Source: Arion vulgaris
Taxonomy: Eukaryota > Mollusca > Gastropoda > Stylommatophora > Arionidae
Assembly (NCBI GenBank): GCA_020796225.1
Contig: CM036755.1
Location: 84,701,803-84,765,802 of the forward strand
DNA: 64,000 nt
Reading direction: 5' to 3'
In this document: positions 62,701 to 64,000 of the stretch, piece after piece
How positions within the stretch are numbered: position 1 is the first letter of the stretch
Layout: every line of letters starts with the position of its first letter
Position numbers and translations under genes: made by a program
Notes under the pieces: generated by a model
Told to the model about the DNA's origin: nothing
Databases searched by the model: none
Seen by the model: the letters and a program-made list of their open reading frames with translations, nothing else

Positions 62701-63852
62701 TAAGTTTTTTCTGTGTCTTGACATGATGATTGCCTCTTGCTTATATTGATAAGTTTTTTCTGTGTCTTGACATGATGATTGCCTCTTTCTTATATTGATC
62801 AGTTTTTCTATGTCTTGACATGATGATTGCCTCTTGTTTATATTGATCAGTTTTTTCTATGTCTTGACATGATGATTGCCTCTTTCTTATATTGATAAGT
62901 TTTTTCTGTGTCTTGACATGATGATTGCCTCTTGCTTATATTGATCAGTTTTTTCTGTGTCTTGACATGAGGATTGCCTCTTGTTTATATTGATCAGTTT
63001 TTTCTGTGTCTTGACATGATGATTGCCTCTTGTTTATATTGATCAGTTTTTTCTGTGTCTTGACCTGATGATTGCCTCTTGTTTATATTGATAAGTTTTT
63101 CTATGTCTTGACCTCATTCAACACCACATTAGTCAATTTAACAGTCCATTGGATTCTCATCATTCTTCTGTAAAACCACATCTCTGTAGCCCTCATAGAT
63201 TTTTCGATCTGTTTGCTCATTGTCCACGACTCGCATCCGTATTTCAGTTTTGGATATATGTAGCACTCAATAACTCTAATTATGATTTCATTTGATAGTG
63301 ACTTGTTGCATATACTGCTTCTCATTTTCTGGAACGTTGCTTTGGCCTGCCCTCTTCTGATCTTTATTTCTGATCTGTCTCTGTCATCTGATGTTGCCAG
63401 GACTCCAAGGTAGTTAAATTGATGTACTTGTCTCGCCCGAGTGTTACCTAGGCTCGCAAGGGAAGCAAAGAATGGTACCACTGCGACCTACAAAGCATGT
63501 CGTAAGAGACGGCTGAGGTTGGGGTCTAGGAAAGCTACTCTACGAAATAAAAAGCATCGCAGAAGGCGGATGTGCTGGCCTACTTGTAGGCGCATAACTG
63601 GCACAACATACAATCGCTCTTAGCTCAGATCACATACATCATTAAAGAGTAGTTTAACAAGTGGTCGATATGGAGCTTTCGAATAAGAATGACTTGTCCT
63701 AGCTCCGTTCTATTGACATGAAATGAATAGAATAGTGTTTTCATTTTCTACAGAGCAAACTGTCGTCACTTCAATATACATGATTTTATGGAGATGGGAC
63801 AAAAGCTGGCACAAGCTGTTCTAGAATATACTATTCTCAAAGAGGATCCAGT
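38490..63852 (+). CDS. AGBL2/3: Cytosolic carboxypeptidase, CCP2/CCP3 (AGBL2/AGBL3) type; 11 exons, 3' end beyond window
   Basis: The spliced CDS joins 38490-38793, 43210-43396, 46820-46974, 48632-48710, 51991-52069, 54292-54475, 55506-55627, 56773-56961, 57700-57852, 60015-60160 and 63754-63852 (1697 nt, 565 codons plus 2 nt). Every junction is GT-AG and every phase agrees. Residues about 125-325 form the N-terminal beta domain typical of CCPs, followed by an M14 metallopeptidase domain. Visible are HPGE (zinc ligands H345, E348), [14 protein letters not shown] (385-398), RDLNRNY (401-407), CDLHGHS with zinc ligand H441, and FTMEASF with catalytic E523. In this family these enzymes remove glutamates from polyglutamylated tubulin in the cytoplasm, centrioles and cilia. 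The domain order and exon motifs fit CCP2/3 better than CCP1, CCP4, CCP5 or CCP6. I cannot separate CCP2 from CCP3. The start is the first ATG after an in-frame TAA at 38478. Introns carry many tandem arrays and transposon remnants. Confidence 0.93.
38890..39091 (-). mobile_element. SINE family F inserted in the 30-bp array
   Basis: The reverse complement carries gttcgtagcgcgttggacga, the shared body ggtgccacgaaaaccgtaaa (given here on plus) and a poly-A end seen as ttgtttttttctcgatcc. Flanks atgtaattag and atataattag are near-identical, but they are also array sequence. Confidence 0.85.
40318..40582 (+). mobile_element. Family B element inserted in the 30-bp array
   Basis: It has tgtgttgccgggacacgcaa, gtaacactgtgacctgcaag, ctacttgtaggcgcataact and a cgaagaagat end. 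It separates the two subfamilies of the array. Confidence 0.85.
41545..41945 (-). mobile_element. SINE family C whose head is expanded
   Basis: It carries tgattgattgattaattgat (tail), ttcggtgagtaaccatgcgt, agatctcagctgcagtgcac and ccgtctccgataggaactcc, and reaches ctctacgagggaagcgaacg. The tRNA-like head then dissolves into the array at 41930-42450. Confidence 0.85.
41930..42450. repeat. About 24-bp array from SINE head, about 21 copies with many indels
   Basis: The unit is gagcgaccctctgacacgag plus aggc. It corresponds to the family C head segment gagcgaacctggtacctttg then gcacgagaggcgag. Deletions of 1-6 nt are frequent, unlike most other arrays. Confidence 0.93.
42455..42683 (-). mobile_element. 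tRNA-derived SINE fragment
   Basis: The reverse complement has tggttaagccctcgtattgc and gttgtggttcaaatctaggc (B box). Its 5' end is cut by the family M element at 42684. Confidence 0.5.
42684..43045 (+). mobile_element. Inverted-repeat family M element, intron 1
   Basis: The ends cagagccaactataaattta and agagttggctgtg are inverted. Landmarks are agaccacaactacaccacgt, gacctcgcattccagtatcg, aaatcaacacaaaatgctaa and aacaagttaagtttaacaat. At 362 bp, this is close to the unexpanded family length. Confidence 0.88.
43210..43396 (+). CDS. AGBL2/3: CCP2/3-like exon 2
   Basis: The acceptor is cctgcag and the donor is GT|GTAAGT; phases are 1 in and 2 out. It encodes the segment ending [18 protein letters not shown], a strong signature of the CCP N-terminal domain (FESRFESGNL in relatives). 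An inverted-repeat element ends about 160 nt upstream. A long CT-rich simple repeat begins about 40 nt downstream. Confidence 0.93.
43437..44040. repeat. CT-rich simple repeat, (TCTCTCTATCTT)n
   Basis: Almost pure pyrimidine on plus for ~600 nt, starting 40 nt after the exon 2 donor. Overlapping 216-223 codon ORFs in all three plus frames are artefacts. Confidence 0.97.
44060..44505. repeat. 34-bp array, about 13 copies
   Basis: The unit contains tatgttcttcttcttctccg, acttgatagccggc, increasingly broken towards the right. It follows directly on the CT repeat. Confidence 0.93.
44515..44755 (-). mobile_element. Family B element
   Basis: It has gtatgtgatctgagcctaag, cgcatacacgtaggccagca, ttccctaggcccctacccca and gcaacacacagg. 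Confidence 0.82.
44818..44994. mobile_element. hAT-type MITE with perfect 8-bp target duplication
   Basis: The ends CAGTGGCGGCTCGTGATCG and TGACGAGCCGCCACTG are inverted. Flanks are identical 8-mers tgtatatc at 44810-44817 and 44995-45002. The 177-bp element has no ORF. The CAGTGGCGGC terminus and 8-bp duplication fit the hAT superfamily. Confidence 0.93.
45105..45875 (-). mobile_element. SINE family C split by a family M element
   Basis: The left part is 45105-45447 (agtgatatgaccatcatcat, cacgggaagctctcagtggt, cgtccgtctccgatagtact, cacctacactgaga). The right part is 45812-45875 (gctcagggatgtctgaaaac, tcacgagggagcgaacctgt). The family M element occupies 45448-45811. Confidence 0.85.
45448..45811 (-). 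mobile_element. Inverted-repeat family M element, nested in a SINE
   Basis: It starts cacagccaactctagataat and ends taaagttggctgtga, with all family landmarks in reverse order (gttgatttta aaatgaattc; caacaatactggaatgcgag). Confidence 0.88.
45883..46785. repeat. 20-bp array, about 45 copies, next to exon 3
   Basis: The unit is ttgtcaactggagtgttgta, with only a t/c change at position 4 and three other substitutions. It starts where the SINE head is interrupted (gagcgaacctgtac) and ends about 35 nt before the exon 3 acceptor. The ~315-codon ORFs are artefacts. Confidence 0.99.
46820..46974 (+). CDS. AGBL2/3: CCP2/3-like exon 3
   Basis: The acceptor is tcctcag and the donor is ACG|GTGAGT; phases are 2 in and 1 out. 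It encodes the [24 protein letters not shown] and SLYNHG segments, both diagnostic of CCPs. A 20-bp array ends about 35 nt before the acceptor. The last 14 nt of the exon plus the donor are copied 13 more times directly downstream (46997-47268). Confidence 0.96.
46961..47268 (+). repeat. 22-bp array of the exon 3 donor, 14 copies
   Basis: The unit is tatctatacaatcacg|gtgagt. The first copy is the true end of exon 3. Splice-donor-like sites lie at 46975, 46997, 47063, 47081, 47103, 47125, 47169, 47191, 47231 and 47253 (GTGAGT) and 47147 (GTAAGT). Three copies have lost the consensus (47019, 47041, 47213). Use of any later donor brings in TGA at 46998-47000. Confidence 0.97.
47310..47410 (+). 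mobile_element. Fragment related to family B
   Basis: It has ccaggcatgtcgtaagaggc and ggggctggctacctcacc, resembling the inverse of 12330-12400. Short and diverged. Confidence 0.35.
47480..47800 (+). pseudogene. Non-LTR retrotransposon tail, decayed
   Basis: It reads [13 protein letters not shown], then (after a stop) [11 protein letters not shown] and a diverged remainder, the tail type seen at 50265. Confidence 0.7.
47800..48110 (-). pseudogene. LINE CPEC C-terminus plus adjoining repeat fragment
   Basis: The minus strand reads [20 protein letters not shown] then [12 protein letters not shown]. It and the following segment (tctcatccaacagtagatca) match 7180-7580 in the same order. Confidence 0.6.
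48194..48667 (+). repeat. 79-bp array of the exon 4 acceptor, 6 copies
   Basis: Each unit is 43 nt of intron end (gccactgataaaatactgat to tttaacag) plus the first 36 nt of exon 4 (GTATGCGACCATTAATATAC onward). Acceptors are at 48237, 48316, 48395, 48474, 48553 and 48632. Copies are nearly identical (one a/t change at 48501). In the five decoys the reading continues GCT AGC CAC TGA, so use of a decoy without a further donor truncates the protein. Confidence 0.98.
48632..48710 (+). CDS. AGBL2/3: CCP2/3-like exon 4
   Basis: The acceptor is tttaacag and the donor is AAG|GTATGT; phases are 1 in and 2 out. It encodes [18 protein letters not shown], matching the conserved (M)RPLxYSExxA block of CCP2/3. 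The first 36 nt and the preceding 43 nt of intron occur five more times upstream as perfect or near-perfect copies. Of these six acceptors, only this copy runs on into the full exon. Confidence 0.95.
48720..49060. other. Intron DNA with a short 26-bp triplication
   Basis: cgactgcatatattgccttc plus tttct occurs three times at 48978-49050. Otherwise AT-rich with nothing recognised. Confidence 0.6.
49060..49402 (-). pseudogene. Non-LTR retrotransposon tail, third type
   Basis: The minus strand reads [20 protein letters not shown] then [20 protein letters not shown] and [15 protein letters not shown], the [11 protein letters not shown]...W..LAxDRxxWR tail. It lies antisense to the CCP gene in intron 4. 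Confidence 0.85.
49414..49700. mobile_element. Long-hairpin element with tRNA-like motif in each arm
   Basis: The left end ggtattaagagcttccgaaa and right end gaagctcttaatacc are inverted, and pairing continues inward (gtgtttgtctatttgg, ggttcgagtccc/ggttcaaatcct, gctcgtatt, gacaca). The arms thus carry B-box-like sequence in opposite directions. A small duplication (ggctagacgatgggtgtcgt) lies in the right arm. Confidence 0.75.
49850..50545 (+). pseudogene. Non-LTR retrotransposon RT end and tail
   Basis: The first part, with several stops, reads [14 protein letters not shown] and [20 protein letters not shown]. The second part is a clean 91-codon frame reading [40 protein letters not shown] and [20 protein letters not shown], ending TAA at 50538. 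Confidence 0.9.
51130..51535 (-). pseudogene. LINE 3' end with expanded tail (as at 5685)
   Basis: It has the same sequence order as 5685-6290: array, then tttctgtttttgtcttgagc, tgctctttcacag and gttctgttgttgaagacttt. 5' truncated near 51535. Confidence 0.85.
51160..51352. repeat. 32-bp array, 5-6 copies, diverged
   Basis: Units contain gtcgtcacactgctaccagg, ttgttgcccagt, with deletions. It is the same unit and position in the element as 5688-6136. Confidence 0.92.
51560..51725 (-). mobile_element. tRNA-derived SINE fragment
   Basis: The reverse complement has a B-box-like ggttgtgagctcaatcccac and an A-box-like region tacagttcgcctatcg. Single copy here. Confidence 0.4.
51745..51895. mobile_element. 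Inverted-repeat element, short internal-deletion form
   Basis: aaaactatgtagcaatggca and aaagtactatagttttat on the left invert to aaaactacagtactttgttt and gtgtttcaccatt on the right. Same family as 1621 and 17345, but only ~150 bp. Confidence 0.7.
51991..52069 (+). CDS. AGBL2/3: CCP2/3-like exon 5
   Basis: The acceptor is gtttcag and the donor is ATG|GTGAGT; phases are 2 in and 0 out. Joined to exon 4 it reads HHISYSRNS and later AYHTLEWQM, which correspond to the family's IKYYRN and YxLTWxF blocks. The exon is 79 nt, the same length as exon 4. Confidence 0.85.
52160..52380 (+). pseudogene. Non-LTR retrotransposon tail
   Basis: gtttagaacacattttgaca encodes [16 protein letters not shown] sequence; it continues [13 protein letters not shown] and ends in TGATGATGA. 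Stops are present. Confidence 0.8.
52420..52605 (+). pseudogene. Non-LTR retrotransposon tail
   Basis: It reads [40 protein letters not shown] and [12 protein letters not shown], about 75% like 50265 by eye. Confidence 0.85.
52653..53010 (-). mobile_element. Inverted-repeat family M element
   Basis: gccgtgcctcctggcaacat at one end and tatcttaccggagaccacg at the other. The interior has caatgctggaatgcaaggtc and gataaatattcataatactg. Confidence 0.82.
53040..53152 (-). mobile_element. tRNA-derived SINE head (as at 2755)
   Basis: The reverse complement has ccgcgatagtgcagttgtta (A box) and ggtcagagttcaattctaaa (B box). Confidence 0.55.
53205..53428. repeat. 27-bp array, 8 copies
   Basis: The unit contains atcattgccatcatacagca, gccacat, with cc/tt variants. 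Confidence 0.95.
53485..53915 (-). mobile_element. SINE family C, nearly complete
   Basis: It runs from agaaccatcatcactgcact through cgtgcccagg-like body to ggcacgagaggcgagcacct and agcctctacaccacagagac (the tRNA-like head on the minus strand). The 54-bp array starts directly beyond its 5' end. Confidence 0.85.
53922..54275. repeat. 54-bp array, 6-7 copies, next to exon 6
   Basis: The unit contains agtacgatgaaagtatgtta, tacaaatgtatactcaccag, tgagaccacttcct, alternating with cacatagacc. It lies between the SINE 5' end and the exon 6 acceptor. Confidence 0.96.
54292..54475 (+). CDS. AGBL2/3: CCP2/3-like exon 6
   Basis: The acceptor is gtttctag and the donor is TTTG|GTAAAA; phases are 0 in and 1 out. 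It encodes [22 protein letters not shown], the highly conserved AHCYPYTYTDL block, then a region ending LLTVTNFG just before the catalytic domain. A 54-bp tandem array ends about 15 nt before the acceptor. Confidence 0.95.
54480..54795. other. Intron 6 DNA, nothing recognised
   Basis: Imperfect repeats of tgttacaaattatagttcac appear here and again at 55380-55490, a low-copy local repeat. Confidence 0.45.
54800..55250 (+). pseudogene. Non-LTR retrotransposon tail, second type
   Basis: It reads [10 protein letters not shown], then [31 protein letters not shown] and [11 protein letters not shown], with stops, ending in an ATGATGATG run. It matches 27040-27500. Confidence 0.8.
55506..55627 (+). 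CDS. AGBL2/3: CCP2/3-like exon 7 (HPGE zinc motif)
   Basis: The acceptor is tgtctag and the donor is CAG|GTGTGC; phases are 1 in and 0 out. It encodes [20 protein letters not shown] (337-356 region). H345 and E348 are the HxxE zinc ligands of M14 peptidases. Confidence 0.97.
55665..55737 (+). pseudogene. Short LINE C-terminus (CPEC end)
   Basis: It reads [17 protein letters not shown] plus stop, the terminal peptide seen complete at 36712-36898. Confidence 0.65.
55835..56278 (-). mobile_element. SINE family C, full length
   Basis: tgattgtttgattgatatga (tail), tgcagtgcacgaactccgta, ccgtctccgataggactagc, ctcacgagggagcgaacctg and taaccgctacgctacagaga (head on minus). All family landmarks are present in order. 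Confidence 0.9.
56500..56705 (-). mobile_element. SINE family C, truncated
   Basis: A tgattgattgactaattgat tail, then tcaccatcatcattgtattt and cacatgaagatctcagggca. The head is absent. Confidence 0.75.
56773..56961 (+). CDS. AGBL2/3: CCP2/3-like exon 8 (substrate-binding core)
   Basis: The acceptor is attcag and the donor is GAA|GTAATT; the phase is 0 on both sides. It holds [20 protein letters not shown] and then [11 protein letters not shown]. Most relatives have Gly where residue 400 is Ala here. N404 and R405 fit the C-terminal carboxylate-binding NR pair of the family. A 21-bp TG-rich array starts about 35 nt after the donor. Confidence 0.97.
57000..57340. repeat. 21-bp array, about 16 copies, after exon 8
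   Basis: The unit is gtgtagttatgtttgttgtc plus t. It starts about 35 nt after the exon 8 donor and decays towards 57500. Confidence 0.96.
57700..57852 (+). CDS. AGBL2/3: CCP2/3-like exon 9 (third zinc ligand)
   Basis: The acceptor is tccatag and the donor is AAG|GTATTG; the phase is 0 on both sides. It encodes [21 protein letters not shown]441 in DLHGH is the third zinc ligand. Confidence 0.97.
57945..58520 (+). mobile_element. Family B element split by a ~310-bp insertion
   Basis: The left part (57945-58085) has tgtgttgctggggcccacaa and aagctaccctagtaaataaa. The right part (58400-58520) has ggctactgtaggcgcattaa and ggtcacatataaatcccaaa. The 58086-58399 insert is unique here. Confidence 0.75.
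58505..59195. repeat. 54-bp array, about 13 copies, from family B tail
   Basis: The unit contains gaagaagaagaagtagaagg, taccctactaacaagagata, gaaatggatcgtat. Its gaaatggatc-atgaagaagaag core equals the 3' end of the adjoining family B element. Variants: acta/atta, gagat/gagct. Confidence 0.97.
59272..59428. repeat. 15-bp array, 10 copies
   Basis: The unit is gtaagcagtttattt, perfect. Confidence 0.98.
59430..59935 (+). pseudogene. Non-LTR retrotransposon RT end and tail
   Basis: gctacatagaacaaatactg... encodes a decayed [24 protein letters not shown] RT end, then [40 protein letters not shown] and [17 protein letters not shown], with a frameshift between. Confidence 0.88.
60015..60160 (+). 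CDS. AGBL2/3: CCP2/3-like exon 10 (catalytic Glu)
   Basis: I chose the acceptor aaaccag ending at 60014 because the exon then begins [12 protein letters not shown], matching the family's PDKFSFxxCKF block. A second in-frame AG ends at 60038 (tttccag) and would drop eight residues. It then reads [10 protein letters not shown] and [11 protein letters not shown] with catalytic E523. The donor is ACAG|GTCAGT, phase 2 out. The acceptor tract is poor in pyrimidines. Confidence 0.92.
60290..60485 (-). mobile_element. Family B element, shortened
   Basis: cttcgcaagctccatatcga, tcccagcctaagagcgattt and tcttacgacatgctttgtag. It lacks the middle ~60 bp. Confidence 0.72.
60500..60785. other. AT-rich intron 10 DNA
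   Basis: A ~40-bp imperfect repeat (aaatgttacaattcctattg) occurs 3-4 times at 60510-60625. Confidence 0.5.
60795..60962. repeat. 13-14 bp degenerate array
   Basis: Units resemble ggataagtgggac, with tt, gc and ta changes; about 12 copies. Confidence 0.8.
60965..61080 (+). mobile_element. tRNA-derived SINE fragment ('gccctcctacc' family)
   Basis: It has tgcttagagagttcgctttt and gaattagccctccttccttc, as at 3140 and 3955. Confidence 0.45.
61093..61160. repeat. Perfectible hairpin, ~27-bp arms
   Basis: cgttgtctcaaaagcgctgc agtcctc pairs with gaggactgctgcgctctcga aacaacg around a 9-10 nt loop (gcacacttcat). Two small mismatches. Confidence 0.8.
61191..61538 (+). mobile_element. Inverted-repeat family M element
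   Basis: The ends are cagagccaactataaactac and agagcctggctgtg. Family landmarks occur in order at normal length. It abuts the RNase H fragment. Confidence 0.85.
61536..61799 (+). pseudogene. Non-LTR retrotransposon RNase H domain fragment
   Basis: The 87-codon frame includes [32 protein letters not shown] (catalytic Asp in SDS) and [20 protein letters not shown] (His and final Asp). This is the C-terminal two-thirds of an RNase H as found in I/Jockey/R1-like LINEs. The first catalytic Asp is missing, cut by the family M element. Downstream, with frameshifts, [20 protein letters not shown] (61868-61925) is the usual follow-on segment. Confidence 0.88.
62205..63460 (-). pseudogene. Non-LTR retrotransposon RT end and tail, split by an array
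   Basis: The minus strand (63460 to 63115) reads [60 protein letters not shown] and [20 protein letters not shown]. The 62419-62216 part reads [20 protein letters not shown] and [20 protein letters not shown]. Between them one 49-bp piece (coding for VKTQxKLINIxxxQSSC) is expanded. Confidence 0.92.
62415..63112. repeat. 49-bp array, about 14 copies, from LINE coding sequence
   Basis: The unit contains tgatgattgcctcttgttta, tattgatcagttttttctgt, gtcttgaca. Its inverse aligns with the RT-tail segment gtcaaaacacagagtaagct, tatcaccaatataag at 2440. Confidence 0.97.
63455..63690 (+). mobile_element. Family B element, near full length
   Basis: It has gttacctaggctcgcaaggg, aagcaaagaatggtaccact, ggatgtgctggcctacttgt, aactggcacaacatacaatc and gtggtcgatatggagctttc. 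It ends ~60 nt before the exon 11 acceptor. Confidence 0.85.
63754..63852 (+). CDS. AGBL2/3: CCP2/3-like exon 11 (last in window)
   Basis: The acceptor is tctacag, phase 2 in. It encodes [20 protein letters not shown] and then [11 protein letters not shown], matching the CCP segment after the catalytic Glu (HF, LExMG). The donor at 63853 is GTAAGA, phase 2 out, so the gene should continue beyond the window. If that donor is not used the frame ends two bases later at GTG TAA. Confidence 0.88.
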
Positions 63853-64000
63853 GTAAGACAATGTATATATATATCATCATCATCATGTTGTAACCAGTGT
63901 TTTTTACAGAACGTCGCTCTTATCATATTTCTTTATTTGTCTTTTGCAAGTTCTCTCGCCACCTCCAACGTCATGTTTAATGTTGTTTTAATGTCATATT

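Overview
This is animal nuclear DNA, AT-rich, with spliced genes sitting in a sea of repeats. The organism looks like an invertebrate metazoan. I cannot name the phylum: the evidence is only an 11-exon gene with standard GT-AG introns, many tRNA-derived SINEs, non-LTR retrotransposon remnants and small inverted-repeat transposons. No prokaryotic, plasmid or viral organisation is seen.

Layout. (1) 2956-15476: three well-formed + strand exons (2956-3056, 4377-4556, 11221-11353) and one possible terminal exon (15302-15476) of a gene I do not recognise. (2) 23825-25951: an uninterrupted 708-codon ORF for an Asn/Ser/Thr-rich, probably disordered protein with no recognised family, followed by a polyadenylation signal. 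(3) 38490-63852, running off the right edge: a cytosolic carboxypeptidase of the CCP2/CCP3 (AGBL2/AGBL3) type. I could reconstruct it as 11 phase-compatible exons giving 565 residues, with zinc ligands H345, E348 and H441 and catalytic E523. It is expected to trim polyglutamate chains on tubulin.

The rest is repeats. About 30 tandem arrays, with units of 13 to 79 bp or longer, cover by hand tally about 30% of the window. They produce nearly all of the long but meaningless ORFs. Dispersed repeats include about 25 decayed 3' ends of non-LTR retrotransposons (RT C-termini, one RNase H domain, several CPEC-type C-termini), at least five tRNA-headed SINE families, a family of about 350-bp inverted-repeat elements, a hAT-type MITE with a perfect 8-bp target duplication and other hairpin elements.

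The most interesting pattern is where the tandem arrays begin. Many can be traced to a short piece of a recognisable functional sequence: a SINE tRNA-like head, a LINE 3' tail, the interior of an inverted-repeat element, or a splice junction of the carboxypeptidase gene. In intron 3 of that gene the 5' splice site is repeated 14 times at 22-nt spacing. At the other end of the same intron the 3' splice site plus the first 36 nt of exon 4 is repeated six times at 79-nt spacing. The decoy copies lead to stop codons, so they should act as poison sites if used.
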